Shown in pieces: positions 52,109-63,503 of a DNA stretch of 64,000 nt. The DNA comes from Phycisphaera sp. GTDB lineage: Bacteria; Planctomycetota; Phycisphaerae; Phycisphaerales; SM1A02. The position numbers and the translations under genes are program-made. The notes beneath the pieces are model-generated. The model saw only the letters and a list, made by a program, of their open reading frames with translations. It was not told the origin of the DNA and made no database searches. How positions within the stretch are numbered: the stretch's first letter is position 1; every line of letters starts with the position of its first letter. The stretch is from the NCBI GenBank assembly GCA_016124975.1, contig WGMP01000014.1:55898-119897 (forward strand). Direction: 5' to 3'.

Positions 52109-53362
52109 ATGCCCGCGGCGCCCACGAACACGCTCGAGCTCACCGTCCGCACCGATGGCGTCGCGGGCGCCGTCACCGCCGAGATCGGGCGCACGCAGGG
52201 GCTCCTGCGGCTTGCGCCATGCTGGGTGCCGCGCTCGTTTCTGCAGCCAGGCCTGCGCATCAAGCTGCACCCGGACGACACCTACGCCTATGGCCTCCAC
52301 CGCGGCGGCATCGACGAGCGCTGGTTCAGCTCGACCACCGAGGCCGCGAACGACAACCGCACGCCCGACGAAGGGCTCTCGTACTGCGTCGTCGGCCGCG
52401 AGCGCTTCACGCTGAAGCAGGCGGTCGCCGAGTGCGGTGCGTCGCTGATCGGCGAGCGCATCTGGTCGAAGTACCGCAAGTGGCCCGTCTACGCGAAGTT
52501 CTTCGACAACATGGGGCCGATCCCGCACCACATGCACCAGGACGACGCGCAGGCCGCGCTCGTCGGGCAGGAGGGGAAGCCAGAGGCGTACTACTTCCCG
52601 CCGCAACATAACCCCGTCGGCAACAACTTCCCGCACACCTTCATGGGCCTCGTGCCCGGCACCACGAAGGCCGAGGTGCGCCGCTCTCTCGAGAACTGGA
52701 ACAAGGGCGACAACGGCATCCTCGACATCTCGCAGGCGTATCGCCTGAAGGTCGGCACGGGATGGCTGATGGAGCCGCGCGTGCTGCACGCGCCCGGTTC
52801 GCTCTGCACCTACGAGCCGCAGTGGGGGAGCGATGTCTTCGCGATGTACCAGTCGCTCGTCGAGGGCCGCATGGTGCCGTGGGAGCTTCTCGTCAAGGAC
52901 ATGCCGAGGGACCGGCACCGCGACCTCGACTTCATCGTCGAGCAGCTCGACTGGGAGAAGAACGTCGACCCGAACTTCAAGAGGAACCGCTACCTCGAGC
53001 CGTTCACGGCCGCGAAGGGCGCGGGCTGGCACGACCGCTGGATCATCTACGGGAGGATGAACGGCTTCGAGTACTTCACCGCGAAGGAGCTCACGGTCGA
53101 GCCGGGCGCGACCTGCACGGTCGCCGACCAAGGCGCCTACGGCCTGACCTGCGTACAGGGCACGGGCACGATCAACGGCGAGCCGCTGTCGAGCCCGCGG
53201 CTGATCCGCTTCCGCGAGCTGACGACTGACGAGTACTTCTGCACCGAGGCGGGCGCCCGCCGCGGGGTGACCTTCACGAACACCTCGACCACCGAGCCGC
53301 TCGTCTGCCTGCGGTACTTCGGTCCCGAGGTCTGGGGCGACGGCATGAAGCCGACCACCTGA
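52109..53362 (+). CDS. cupin-fold protein (sugar isomerase-like)
   Basis: 417 residues with two cupin-like halves. The metal-ligand candidates are [19 protein letters not shown] and [11 protein letters not shown] (His and Glu/Asp in typical positions). It resembles class I mannose-6-phosphate-isomerase-like or carbohydrate-binding cupins. CATACT lies 7 nt before the ATG. It is first in an operon with a TIM-barrel isomerase and a Gfo/Idh/MocA dehydrogenase, so a sugar or inositol substrate is likely. The exact reaction is unknown. Confidence 0.7.
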   Translation: MPAAPTNTLELTVRTDGVAGAVTAEIGRTQGLLRLAPCWVPRSFLQPGLRIKLHPDDTYAYGLHRGGIDERWFSSTTEAANDNRTPDEGLSYCVVGRERFTLKQAVAECGASLIGERIWSKYRKWPVYAKFFDNMGPIPHHMHQDDAQAALVGQEGKPEAYYFPPQHNPVGNNFPHTFMGLVPGTTKAEVRRSLENWNKGDNGILDISQAYRLKVGTGWLMEPRVLHAPGSLCTYEPQWGSDVFAMYQSLVEGRMVPWELLVKDMPRDRHRDLDFIVEQLDWEKNVDPNFKRNRYLEPFTAAKGAGWHDRWIIYGRMNGFEYFTAKELTVEPGATCTVADQGAYGLTCVQGTGTINGEPLSSPRLIRFRELTTDEYFCTEAGARRGVTFTNTSTTEPLVCLRYFGPEVWGDGMKPTT

Positions 53363-53385
53363 CGACAACACGCGAGGAAACACGC

Positions 53386-54405
<1,020 letters not shown>

Positions 54406-54433
54406 AGCACCGCACGACGAAGGACGACACCGC

Positions 54434-55627
54434 ATGGCAAAGAAGACCCGCACCTCCGTCCCGACGATCACCTCCGACGAGCGCCCGCCGCTGCGGATCG
54501 GCCTCATCGGCTACGGCTTCATGGGCCGCGCGCACGCGAACGCGATCCACCAGGTCGGCCACTTCTTCCGAGGCCTGCGGCGGCCCGTGCTGCAGGCCGT
54601 GTGCGGCCGCAGCGCCGACAACCTCGCCGCGTTCGCGAAGTCCTGGCAGGTCGAGCACCAGGAGACCGACTGGCGCAAGCTGGTCGCTCGCACCGACATT
54701 GACGCCGTCGACATCTGCACGCCCAACGACTCGCACATGGAGATCGCGCTCGCGTGCGTGAAGCACGGCAAGATGATCCTCTGCGAGAAGCCGCTCGCGC
54801 TGAACGGCGCGCAGGGCGCGAAGATGGTCGCGGCGGTCGAGAAGTCGAAGCTGCCGAACCTCGTCTGGTACAACTATCGCTTCCTACCCGCGGTGTCGCT
54901 TGCGAAGAACATCGTGGCGGCGGGTGAACTCGGGAAGATCTTCCACTACCGCGCGAACTTCCTGCAGGACTGGACCATCTCCGCGGATCTCCCGCAGGGC
55001 GGCACGGGCCTCTGGAGGCTCGACGCCGCGGTCGCGGGCTCGGGCGTGACGGGCGACCTGCTCGCGCACTGCATCGACACCGCGCGCTGGATCAACGGCG
55101 ACATCGTCTCGGTGAGCGCGATGACCGAGACTTTCATCAAGGAGCGCGTCCACACCGCGACGGGGAAGAAGCAGCCCGTCAAGATCGACGACGCGTGCGC
55201 CTTCCTCGCGCGGTTCGAGAACGGCTCGATGGCCGTGTTCGAGTCGACGCGCTATGCGCGCGGCCACAAGGCGCTCTACACCTTCGAGATCAACGGCGAG
55301 AAGAAGTCGCTCGCGTGGGATCTCCACGACCTCAACCGCCTCTCCTACTTCGACCACGCCGTGCAGGGCGACCGCCGCGGCTGGTCGAGCATCCACTGCA
55401 CCGACGGCGACCATCCGTACGCGGGAAAGTGGTGGGTGCCTGGCCTCTGCCTCGGCTACGAGCACTCGTTCGTGCACGCGCTGTGCGAGTTCCTCGGTGG
55501 CCTCGACGACCCGAAGGCGGAGAAGCGGTATCCCGACTTCCGCCACGCGCTCGGCACGCAGCTTGTCTGCGACGCGGTGCTCGAGGCCGCGCGCGCGGGC
55601 AAGTGGGTGAAGGTCAAGCAGGCCTGA
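54434..55627 (+). CDS. Gfo/Idh/MocA family oxidoreductase
   Basis: 397 residues. The N-terminal NAD(P) fold is [17 protein letters not shown] (about 22-38). ILCEKPLAL carries the conserved Lys of the EKP motif, and [12 protein letters not shown] the conserved Asp/His region. Such enzymes oxidise sugars or inositols. An AAGGA site precedes the ATG, 28 bp after the isomerase gene. Last gene of the operon. Confidence 0.9.
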   Translation: MAKKTRTSVPTITSDERPPLRIGLIGYGFMGRAHANAIHQVGHFFRGLRRPVLQAVCGRSADNLAAFAKSWQVEHQETDWRKLVARTDIDAVDICTPNDSHMEIALACVKHGKMILCEKPLALNGAQGAKMVAAVEKSKLPNLVWYNYRFLPAVSLAKNIVAAGELGKIFHYRANFLQDWTISADLPQGGTGLWRLDAAVAGSGVTGDLLAHCIDTARWINGDIVSVSAMTETFIKERVHTATGKKQPVKIDDACAFLARFENGSMAVFESTRYARGHKALYTFEINGEKKSLAWDLHDLNRLSYFDHAVQGDRRGWSSIHCTDGDHPYAGKWWVPGLCLGYEHSFVHALCEFLGGLDDPKAEKRYPDFRHALGTQLVCDAVLEAARAGKWVKVKQA

Positions 55628-55865
55628 CCGCGCGCTCCGCCCTGATCGCCGCACGGAGCCGTCCGCGCGGATCATTCCCTGTTCCGCGCGTTCGCAGCGG
55701 ACGCACCCGCCCCGCGTTCGCCGCGGTTCGAGGCGAGGTCTATCGTTCGACCCCCCATCGCCGCCCCGCGTCGCTGGCCTCTCGGCGTGTCGAGAGGATG
55801 AATCGAAGGTGGCCACGGCGATGCGAAGCGACGATCCGCAACGACGATCCGCAGGAACCGAGACC

Positions 55866-56447
55866 ATGACCACGACCACAACCCAGACGACCGTACGCAC
55901 GCTCCTCGCCTGCCTGTGCCTTGGCGCCGCCTTCGCCGCCCCGGCCTGCTCCACGGCTCCGAAGTCCGAAGGCGAGCGAAGCGTCCTCACCTCCGACACG
56001 CAGGCCTTCATCGCGCGGGCGCGCAAGCTTGATCCGTCGCTCTCGCGCTTCTTCGACGGCGCCGTCGGATACGCGGTGATTCCCGAGATCGCGAAGGGCG
56101 GCCTGATCGTCGGCGGCGCCTACGGCCGCGGGCAGGTCTTCGAGAAGGGCGGCCGCCTCGTCGGCTACTGCGATGTCAGCCAAGGCTCGATCGGCGCGCA
56201 GATCGGCGGCCAGAGCTTCGGCGAGATCATCTTCTTCGAGACCCGCGACGCGTTCTCGAACTTCAAGGGCGGCCAGTTCGCGCTCGCCGCGCAGGCGTCC
56301 GCGGTCGCGCTCGCGGAGGGCGCGGGCGCAGCGGCCAAGTACGACAACGGCGTGGCGATGTTCATCCTGCAGCCGAAGGGCCTCATGCTCGAGGCCTCGA
56401 TCGGCGGACAGCAGTTCAGTTTCCAGGCGCTCGAAGACCTGCCCTGA
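55866..56447 (+). CDS. SYLF-domain (YSC84/DUF500) lipoprotein
   Basis: 193 residues. A signal sequence with lipobox (FAAPAC) precedes the SYLF domain (VGYAVIPEIAKGGLIVGGAYGRGQVFEKGG, then GGQSFGEIIFFETRDAFSNFKGG). The family binds phospholipids; bacterial members are periplasmic. ATG 55866 has an AGGAA upstream; an earlier ATG at 55809 would spoil the signal peptide. The 238-bp gap before it contains no gene. Confidence 0.85.
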   Translation: MTTTTTQTTVRTLLACLCLGAAFAAPACSTAPKSEGERSVLTSDTQAFIARARKLDPSLSRFFDGAVGYAVIPEIAKGGLIVGGAYGRGQVFEKGGRLVGYCDVSQGSIGAQIGGQSFGEIIFFETRDAFSNFKGGQFALAAQASAVALAEGAGAAAKYDNGVAMFILQPKGLMLEASIGGQQFSFQALEDLP

Positions 56448-56477
56448 CGCGGCGCGGCTTCGCGTACGATCGCGCCG

Positions 56478-57866
56478 ATGTCGCGCGAGCACATGCCCAT
56501 CCAGATCGGCCTTCCGCCGAAGTCAGACTGGCGCGTCGACGGTCCTTCGCCCGTCTCGCTCGTCGCCTTCGTCGCGGGCGACGACCTGCCCGACCCGGGC
56601 GAGGCGTTCCTCGCCGCGGGCCGCGCGTTCGGCGCTGAGCCGTCGTCCGTCGAGCCGATGCCCGTCGACGACCCGTCGATCCACTGGGCGTTCTCCTTCG
56701 AGATCGCGGGCCGCGCGTCGCGCATCCTCCTCTGGTGCGAGGACGCGAGGCAGGGCGAGAGCCCCGAGGGCCGCGCGCCCGACGCGCGCTTCGTTGTGGC
56801 CGTGCAGACGCTGCTCGAGCCGTCGACCGCAGACGACCACGCGCGGGCGCAGGCGTCGAGGCAGCCCGTGTGGCCCGCGTCGCTCGCCGACTTCGTCCGT
56901 CTCGCGGCCGTTGCATCGACCGCCGCGGGCCGCGCGCGCACGCGGCTCCTCTTCGACCCCGACCTCGGCAACATCTACGCGCCCGAGGACTGCGAGCGCC
57001 TCTTCCTCACGGGACCGGCGGGCGAGCCTGCGGGCGCACTCGCCGACGAGCGCCACCTCTACCGCATCGAGCTGCGCGCGCGCGGAGAGGGCGCGCCGCT
57101 GTGGATCTCGACCGTCGGCCTCGCGCGCGTCGGAAAGCCCGAGCTCGAGATGCTCGAGGTCCCGTACGGCCTCGCGGAGGCCGCGCTTCAGGTCGTCGAC
57201 GCGCTCGCCGCACGCTTCGTCTCCGAGGAGCTTCCCGACGCGGGTGTTCCGTTCGAGGCGGGAGTCGGGCTCTCGCTGGCGCTCGTGCCTGCGTCGGAGG
57301 CCGCGGAGACCGTCGCCCCCGATGTCGCGGGCTCGCCCGCCGACCGCGCCCGCTTCGGAAGCGCTCCGCGCGCCGCGATCTGCGCGGCGGGCCAGCGCGG
57401 CGCCTTCCGCAAGGCCTGGGTTCCGCCGATCGAGCTCCTCGAGGCGCTCGCATCGCTCTCGACGGGCCTCTATCTCTCGCGTCGCGTGATCGAGGTGCGC
57501 GAGCGGCACGCGCGCGCCACCTGGGGCGACTTCGCCGCCGCGTTCGCGGCGCACCACGCGCGGCCGTCGCCGCCGACGCGCTGGTTCGCGACGGTGATGC
57601 GCACGCGTCCCGATCCGCTCGCCTCGGGCGAGGTGATCCGCGAGCATGTGGATGTCCGCGTCGAGCGGGCCACGGCCGAAGGGGGCCGCGGCGCGCCGCT
57701 CGACGGCTCCGAGCCGTTCGACTTCGCGCTCGGGGAGGTCAGCCACTGGGAGATCAGCAACTGGGAGGTCAGCAACTGGGAGGTCAGCGACCGTTCGGCC
57801 GTCGGCGCGCACGCGGGCGTGGAACGCCTTGGCCCCTACGATGTGGAACGGCTGCGCGCGCGCTGA
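56478..57866 (+). CDS. uncharacterised protein next to DUF58/TgpA
   Basis: 462 residues, no signal peptide or membrane span. It is rich in Ala/Glu/Arg, with a mixed alpha/beta look and no motif I can assign. Near the C-terminus a short tandem repeat reads SHWEISNWEVSNWEVSD, encoded by 15-bp DNA repeats (57738-57788). TACGAT lies 7 nt before the ATG. It precedes DUF58 and the transglutaminase in the place usually held by a MoxR ATPase, but has no P-loop. Confidence 0.7.
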   Translation: MSREHMPIQIGLPPKSDWRVDGPSPVSLVAFVAGDDLPDPGEAFLAAGRAFGAEPSSVEPMPVDDPSIHWAFSFEIAGRASRILLWCEDARQGESPEGRAPDARFVVAVQTLLEPSTADDHARAQASRQPVWPASLADFVRLAAVASTAAGRARTRLLFDPDLGNIYAPEDCERLFLTGPAGEPAGALADERHLYRIELRARGEGAPLWISTVGLARVGKPELEMLEVPYGLAEAALQVVDALAARFVSEELPDAGVPFEAGVGLSLALVPASEAAETVAPDVAGSPADRARFGSAPRAAICAAGQRGAFRKAWVPPIELLEALASLSTGLYLSRRVIEVRERHARATWGDFAAAFAAHHARPSPPTRWFATVMRTRPDPLASGEVIREHVDVRVERATAEGGRGAPLDGSEPFDFALGEVSHWEISNWEVSNWEVSDRSAVGAHAGVERLGPYDVERLRAR

Positions 57867-57956
57867 GGCCTCCGCAAGTGCATGACGGCGCGGTCCTGCG
57901 AAGGAATCTCCCCGATCGACTCGCCCGCGGCCTCGATCGGTGCGAAGATAGGACGA

Positions 57957-59105
57957 ATGTCGGATCAGGCGCCAGGTGAAGTCTCGCGGCCCACCCGCCA
58001 CACGCGCTTCGTGCGCGCGGGCGCGATCTATCTCCTCGTCGTCGCGGTCGTCGGCATCGCCACGGGGTCGCGGCCCAACAACCTCGTCATCTGGCTCTTC
58101 AGCGCGCTCATCGCTGCGCTTCTCGTCTCGGGCCTGATCTCGGGGCTGATGATGCTCCCGATCCGCGCGCTCAGGCTCGAGCCAAGGCGCGGCCGCGTGG
58201 GCGAGCCGCTTCTTGTCCGCTACGAGGTCTCGAACCGCGCGCGCTTCATGCCCGCGTTCGACATCTCGGTCGCAGAGCGCGTCGACGCGACGCGGCTCGA
58301 GCCCATCGGCGCCGCGTGGATCCTGCATGCGGGCCCGCGCGACACCGTGCATGCCGAGGCCGTCTTCCGCCCGCTGCGCCGCGGCCTCGTCGCGCTCGAG
58401 CGCTTCGAGGTCACGAGCACCTTCCCGTTCGGCTTGATCCGCAAGATCCTGCGTTTCCGCCAGCCCGCGCAGATCCTCATCCACCCCGAGGTCGTGCCGC
58501 TCAGGCCCGACCTCCTCGCGTCGGTGGCGACGGGAAGCCTCGGCGGGCAGCGTCTCTCGGGCGAGGCGGGCGGCAGCGACGACTTCTTCGGGGTGCGCGA
58601 GTACCAGCCGGGCGACAGCATCCGTCACATCGCGTGGAAGCGCCTCGCGGGAACCGGGAAGCTCGCCACCGTCGAGCGCGGGCGCGTCGTTCCGCCGCGG
58701 ATCCGCGTGCTCCTCGACCTGCGCAGGCCGACCGCCGCGCTGCGCACGGCGCCCGATGAGGACGCGCGCGCGCTCGAGGAACGCGCCATCGTGCTCGCCG
58801 CCAGCATGGTCGCGCTCGCGGACCGCCTCGGCTACGAGTACGGCCTCTCGGTCGCGGGCATCGCGATTCCAGCGGTCGGGCTCCGCCGCGGCCACTTCCA
58901 CCGCGAGAAGATCATGTCGCTCCTCGCCGCGATCGACCTCGACGCGCCGCGCCTCGCGGGCAACGGCCTCGCGGCAAGCGACGAGCGCGCCACGCTCCTC
59001 TCCGTGCACCCCGACCGCACCGACACGGCCGTCGCGCCCAAGTCGGCGTGGCACTTCACGGCACGGCAGCTCGACTCGCTCCGCGAGAAGGCGGAGGCGC
59101 CATGA
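57957..59105 (+). CDS. DUF58 domain-containing protein
   Basis: 382 residues. Two membrane helices near the N-terminus (about 22-65) are followed by a beta-rich segment and the DUF58 core (GGSDDFFGVREYQPGDSIRHIAWKRLAGTGKL, from about 200). DUF58 proteins accompany MoxR ATPases and TgpA transglutaminases. Its stop overlaps the start of the transglutaminase gene (ATGA). ATG 57957 was chosen over 57882; GAAGAT lies 7 nt upstream. Confidence 0.88.
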   Translation: MSDQAPGEVSRPTRHTRFVRAGAIYLLVVAVVGIATGSRPNNLVIWLFSALIAALLVSGLISGLMMLPIRALRLEPRRGRVGEPLLVRYEVSNRARFMPAFDISVAERVDATRLEPIGAAWILHAGPRDTVHAEAVFRPLRRGLVALERFEVTSTFPFGLIRKILRFRQPAQILIHPEVVPLRPDLLASVATGSLGGQRLSGEAGGSDDFFGVREYQPGDSIRHIAWKRLAGTGKLATVERGRVVPPRIRVLLDLRRPTAALRTAPDEDARALEERAIVLAASMVALADRLGYEYGLSVAGIAIPAVGLRRGHFHREKIMSLLAAIDLDAPRLAGNGLAASDERATLLSVHPDRTDTAVAPKSAWHFTARQLDSLREKAEAP

Positions 59106-61390
59106 GCGTGCTGCGCCAGTACCGCATCGCGAGCTTCGCGCTCCTCCTCGTCTCGATCATCGCCTTCGCGACGGCGACCGTCGACTTCACGCTGCTCTTC
59201 ACGGCGGTCCTCCTCGCGACCGCGAGCTGGTATGTCACAGAGGGCCCGCGCGGCCGCACGCTTCCCGCGTGGGCGAGCACGGTGCTCGTCGTCGCGCTCT
59301 TCGGGTGGAGCACGCTCGACTTCCTCATGCGCGGCGAGCTCGCCGACTCGACCGCGTCGCTCGGCCGCTTCCTGCTCTGGCTCCTCGTCATCAAGCTGTA
59401 TTCACCGAGAAGCGCGAGCGAAGACCGCCAGCGCCACTCGATCGCCACGCTGCTCGTCGTCGCGGGCTGCCTCGAGAGCGTGCACTTCGCCTTCGGCGTG
59501 CTCGTCGTTCTCTACGCGGCGCTCGCGGTGTGGACCGCCATGCTCTGGCGCATCCACCGAAGCGCCGAGGACGCCCGCGCCGCGCGCTCCGCGCTCGAGG
59601 GCTTCGCGCCCGCGCTCGAGGTCGCGGTCGGCCGCCGCGCAACGCCGCAGTTCCGAAGCCTCGCCATCTGGTCGGTCGCCGCCACCTTCGTCGTCAGCGC
59701 GCTCGTCTTCATCCTCTTCCCGCGCCTGCCGCAGCTCTCCGAGTTCCGCGGGCTGCGCGGCGACCGCAGCGGCAGCGGCTTCAGCGACGAGATCCGCCTC
59801 GGGCTCAACGACCGCATCAGCGAGAGCCGCCGCGAGCTCTTCGTGGTGCGCCACCGCGACGCGGACGGCAGGCCCATCCCGCCGTCGCGGCCGCTTCTCC
59901 TGCGCGGCGCCGTCCTCGACCGCTACGACCCCGAGGGCGAGACCTGGTCGCCCTCGCGGAGCCCGGCTCCCGTCTATTCGCTGCGCACGCCGAGCGACGC
60001 GCGCTTCGCGGGCCTCGGCCGCATGCCGGGCGACGCAGGCCCAGGCCTCACCTACACCGTCGAGTTCGAGATGCGGGCCTTCGCAAGCCCCGTCCTCTTC
60101 GCGCCGTATGCGCCCATCGCGGTCGCCACCTCCGAGCAGCGCTCGGTCTCCATCGACTCGACCACGCTCCTTCTCCGCGATGTCTCGAGCGACCGCGGCG
60201 GCCGCGTCTGGTCCTACGCGCTCCGTGTGCAGCCGCAGCCGTCCGCCGAGACGCTCGAGTGGCTCACGGGCGGAGTCTCAACGCGCACCGCGCGCCTCGT
60301 CGACATCCCCGTCGAGGGCATCAGGCCCGTCGCCGAGGAGATCCTCGCCGAGGTGCGCCGCGCGAACGCCCCGCCCGAGCCGCGCGCCGACGCGACGCGC
60401 GAGGAGCGCTTCATCTACGCCCGTGAGACCGCGCGCGCGATCGCCAGCTGGATGCAGGCCAACTTCGACTACACCACCGATCTCTCGAGCTTCGTGCGCC
60501 AGCCCGCCGAGGACCCGATCCTCGTCTTCCTCACGCGCCACCGCAAGGGCCACTGCGAGTTCTTCGCAAGCGGCCTCTGCGCCGTGCTGCGCGCGCTCGA
60601 CATCGAGTCGCGCATCGTCACGGGCTACATCGCCATGGAGTACGACGAGAACGCGGGCCATTACATCGTGCGCGAGTCGAACGCGCATGCGTGGGTCGAG
60701 GTCCGCTCGGGCGAGCGCGCGTGGACCGCGATCGACGCGACGCCCGAGGACGGCCTGCTTGAGATGCAGGAGCAGAACCGCTCGTTCGCAGACAACTTCC
60801 GCTGGCTCTACGGCACGCTCGAGTTCCTGTGGAACTCCCGCGTCGTCAGTTATGACGCCACTGCGCAGGCTGCGATCGCCGAGCGCGTCCAGTCGGGTTG
60901 GCGCGTCAGCGTGGGCGAGTGGGCCGACGCCGCGCGCGACTGGGTCGACGCCGTACTCGCGCGTCTGCGGATCGGCGAGGCGAGCGGACTCGGACTCGTC
61001 GTCTCGATCCTCACGGCGCTCGCCGCAATCGGAATCGTCGTCACGGCCGCCATCCAGCGCGCGCGCCGCCGCCGCGCCGCGCTTCGGCTCGACGGGTTGT
61101 CGGCGGCCGCTCGCCGCGAGCTCCTCAGGCGCTGCCGTTTCTACGCCGAGGCCATCGAGCTCATTGAGCGCGCGGGGCACCGCAAGCCCGCGCACCGCAC
61201 CCCCGCGGCCTTCGCGGAGAGCCTTGCGGAGGCCGCCCCCGAGCTCGGCGCGGCCTTTCGCCCGATCGCGGCAGGTTTTTACCGCATTCGTTTCGGGGAC
61301 CAAGACCTCGCGCCCGAGGAGCGAAATGCGATTTCTTCGGCCCTGAACGAGCTTCGTGGCCTTGTTGTACGAAACTCGCGGCGTCGATGA
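59102..61390 (+). CDS. TgpA-like membrane transglutaminase (DUF3488, transglutaminase core, DUF4129)
   Basis: 762 residues. Several N-terminal membrane helices (about 1-215), then a large outside domain containing the transglutaminase core with Cys485 (GHCEFFASGLC), His529 (NAHAWVEV) and Asp545 (IDATPE), then one helix at about 638-660 and a C-terminal DUF4129-like cytoplasmic end (FYRIRFGDQ). In Pseudomonas TgpA is essential. The ATG overlaps the DUF58 stop. Its substrate is unknown. Confidence 0.92.
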   Translation: MSVLRQYRIASFALLLVSIIAFATATVDFTLLFTAVLLATASWYVTEGPRGRTLPAWASTVLVVALFGWSTLDFLMRGELADSTASLGRFLLWLLVIKLYSPRSASEDRQRHSIATLLVVAGCLESVHFAFGVLVVLYAALAVWTAMLWRIHRSAEDARAARSALEGFAPALEVAVGRRATPQFRSLAIWSVAATFVVSALVFILFPRLPQLSEFRGLRGDRSGSGFSDEIRLGLNDRISESRRELFVVRHRDADGRPIPPSRPLLLRGAVLDRYDPEGETWSPSRSPAPVYSLRTPSDARFAGLGRMPGDAGPGLTYTVEFEMRAFASPVLFAPYAPIAVATSEQRSVSIDSTTLLLRDVSSDRGGRVWSYALRVQPQPSAETLEWLTGGVSTRTARLVDIPVEGIRPVAEEILAEVRRANAPPEPRADATREERFIYARETARAIASWMQANFDYTTDLSSFVRQPAEDPILVFLTRHRKGHCEFFASGLCAVLRALDIESRIVTGYIAMEYDENAGHYIVRESNAHAWVEVRSGERAWTAIDATPEDGLLEMQEQNRSFADNFRWLYGTLEFLWNSRVVSYDATAQAAIAERVQSGWRVSVGEWADAARDWVDAVLARLRIGEASGLGLVVSILTALAAIGIVVTAAIQRARRRRAALRLDGLSAAARRELLRRCRFYAEAIELIERAGHRKPAHRTPAAFAESLAEAAPELGAAFRPIAAGFYRIRFGDQDLAPEERNAISSALNELRGLVVRNSRRR

Positions 61391-61515
61391 GCCGATGAGA
61401 GACAGTCGTGTGGCCATCGAGTCCGTGTGTCGGCGGGGCGGACCCCTCCGGCTCGGGTCGCACGAATGGGTTTCTATCCGCGGTTCGCGCGTCGCGGCCG
61501 TCTGGGAGAGCATGC

Positions 61516-62418
61516 ATGGGCGCACACAGGTCCAAGGCGATCGAGTGGCGTCGCTCACTTGAACAGATCCGGCACCGAGAGGGCGTCGTCGAGATCGCGA
61601 TCGCCCACGGGTCGGCGGGGCAGGGCCTCGCCTTCGACTCCGACATCAACCCGAGCGTCGCGAACCTCCTCTGGCGCCTGCGGATCGTCGAGGTCGGTAC
61701 GGAAGAGTTCGCGGTGGAGCGACCGAGCTCGAACGGGCGCCCGATCGACATTCCCCGAGGAACGGCGCTCATCGGCGCCGTCACCATCGAAAAGGACCGC
61801 TGGATGTTCCGCTCGCGCGTTCTCGGCATCTGGACGCCGAGCACGGGCTTCTCCGCCACGAACCGCGGCATTCGCATCGCCATGCCCCACCATGTCGAGC
61901 GGTGCCTCCGCCGCGCCACGCGCATCACGGTCACGGGCATGCGCCTTCCCAAGATCGAGATGTGGCCGCTCCTCGAGCCGTCCTCGGCGGCTCCCTGCGA
62001 GAAGGCCTACGAGACGGCGCTTCAGCGCGCGAAGGACGGCTTCCCGCCGGTCGCGCCGTCGGACGGTGTCCTTCCCAAGGTCGGCGCAGGCTTCCAGGCC
62101 ACGCTCGTCAACATCGGTTCGGGCGGGCTCGGCGTGCTCGTCGAGCCAGAGGACGCGGTCGCGCTTTCCTATCACAGGCTCTTCTGGGTCCGATTCGGGC
62201 TCGGCGCGGTGATGCCCATCCCGATCGCGGCCAGCGCCCGCATCGTCCACACGCACATCGACGCCGCGCACCGCGTGTTCGCGGGCGTCTCGTTCAACTT
62301 CGACCTGAATCCCGCCTACCAGTCCGTGGTGGGCGAGCAGATCATCCAGGTCATCTCCAAGATCAGTTCCTCCGCGGCGCACGACCCTGAGCATGACCAG
62401 CCCGTGCGAGCGGCGTAG
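61516..62418 (+). CDS. PilZ-like domain protein, copy 1
   Basis: 300 residues without a signal peptide. The C-terminal part (about 180-285) looks like a PilZ fold: TLVNIGSGGLGVLVEP, WVRFGLG, SARIVHTHID and FAGVSFNFD. A CLRRATRI stretch near residue 134 could be the RxxxR c-di-GMP motif. The N-terminal half is a second, YcgR-N-like beta region. GGGAGAG precedes ATG 61516. The next gene is a paralogue. It could be a c-di-GMP receptor; binding is not proven by the motifs. Confidence 0.6.
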   Translation: MGAHRSKAIEWRRSLEQIRHREGVVEIAIAHGSAGQGLAFDSDINPSVANLLWRLRIVEVGTEEFAVERPSSNGRPIDIPRGTALIGAVTIEKDRWMFRSRVLGIWTPSTGFSATNRGIRIAMPHHVERCLRRATRITVTGMRLPKIEMWPLLEPSSAAPCEKAYETALQRAKDGFPPVAPSDGVLPKVGAGFQATLVNIGSGGLGVLVEPEDAVALSYHRLFWVRFGLGAVMPIPIAASARIVHTHIDAAHRVFAGVSFNFDLNPAYQSVVGEQIIQVISKISSSAAHDPEHDQPVRAA

Positions 62419-62594
62419 GCGGCGCGATTCGCGCAGAACCGTTGGGTTTGAATCGAGTCGATCGGGCGCTTTCGCCAAACCGCGCGGCCGAATGCGCCGA
62501 TCCACGGAGCGCGGCGCGGTGCGCGCAGACCAAGCCATGTCGTTCAGTGAAGTCTGAGGGGAACTCGCAAGAGAGTCCAAAGGGGAAACCACCC

Positions 62595-63503
62595 ATGCCC
62601 GCATCACGATCCCGAACCACCGAGTGGCGACGCTCGCTCGAGCAGCTCCGAGACAGGGGCGGCGCAATTGAGATCGCCGTCGCGCATGATCCGAGCGCTC
62701 CGACGCCGACCCCTGGCGAGGTCACCGAGCTCGACGCGGGCAGCCCCGTCGCCGCCGATCTCGTGTGGCGCGTGCGCGTGCTCGACCTCAGTGCCGACGA
62801 GCTTTCGGTCGACCTCCCGTTCGCACTCGGCCGCGCCGTCGAGCTTCCCGAGGGAACCGCGCTCATCGGCGCCATCGCCATCGGACAGAACCGCTGGATG
62901 TTCCGCACCACCGTGCGCGGCGCGTGGACGCCGACGGGTTCGTTCCCGCGCAACCATCGCGGCATCCGCCTCGCGCTGCCGACGCAGGTCGAGCGCTGCC
63001 TCCGCCGCGCCACGCGCGTGAGCCTCGCCGAGATCAAGCTTCCCAAGATCGAGATGTGGCCGCTCCTCGACCCGCGCTCCGCGCTCGTGTCGGAGCGCGC
63101 GAGCCAGCTGGCGGTCGAGACGATGCTCTCGGGCGGGCCCGCTGTTCCGCCGAGCGAGGATCTCCTCCCCGTGGTCGGCCCACGCTTCCTCGCCACGCTC
63201 GTCAACCTCGGCGGCGGCGGCCTCGGCGTCCTCGTCGAGCCGGGCGACTCGGCCGCGCTTGCGCGCCACCGCAACTTCTGGGTGCGCTTCACGCTCGGCG
63301 CGATCACGCCGATCCCGATCTCGGCGTGCGCGCGCATCGTGCACACCCACATCGACAGCACCCATCGCGTCTACGCGGGCATCTCGTTCTCGTTTGAGTT
63401 CAACCCGAACTACCAGCGCGTGGTGGGCGAGCAGATCGTGCGCGCCATCGGCCGCATCACCGAGCTCCAGTCGCACCGCGACGACGCCCGCCGCGCCGCG
63501 TGA
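62595..63503 (+). CDS. PilZ-like domain protein, copy 2
   Basis: 302 residues, paralogous to the preceding gene over its full length (both share EWRRSLEQ, GTALIGA, VERCLRRATR, LPKIEMWPLL, GGLGVLVEP and ARIVHTHID). The RR motif CLRRATRV is kept. AGGGGA precedes ATG 62595. Separated from copy 1 by 176 bp, so the two may be expressed separately. Tandem duplication with clear divergence. Confidence 0.6.
   Translation: MPASRSRTTEWRRSLEQLRDRGGAIEIAVAHDPSAPTPTPGEVTELDAGSPVAADLVWRVRVLDLSADELSVDLPFALGRAVELPEGTALIGAIAIGQNRWMFRTTVRGAWTPTGSFPRNHRGIRLALPTQVERCLRRATRVSLAEIKLPKIEMWPLLDPRSALVSERASQLAVETMLSGGPAVPPSEDLLPVVGPRFLATLVNLGGGGLGVLVEPGDSAALARHRNFWVRFTLGAITPIPISACARIVHTHIDSTHRVYAGISFSFEFNPNYQRVVGEQIVRAIGRITELQSHRDDARRAA

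Noticed and set aside
56523..59054. 843-residue minus-strand reading frame
   Set aside because: It is antisense to the 56478 gene and DUF58, which have coherent domains. The translation is Arg/Glu/Asp repeats with no domain.
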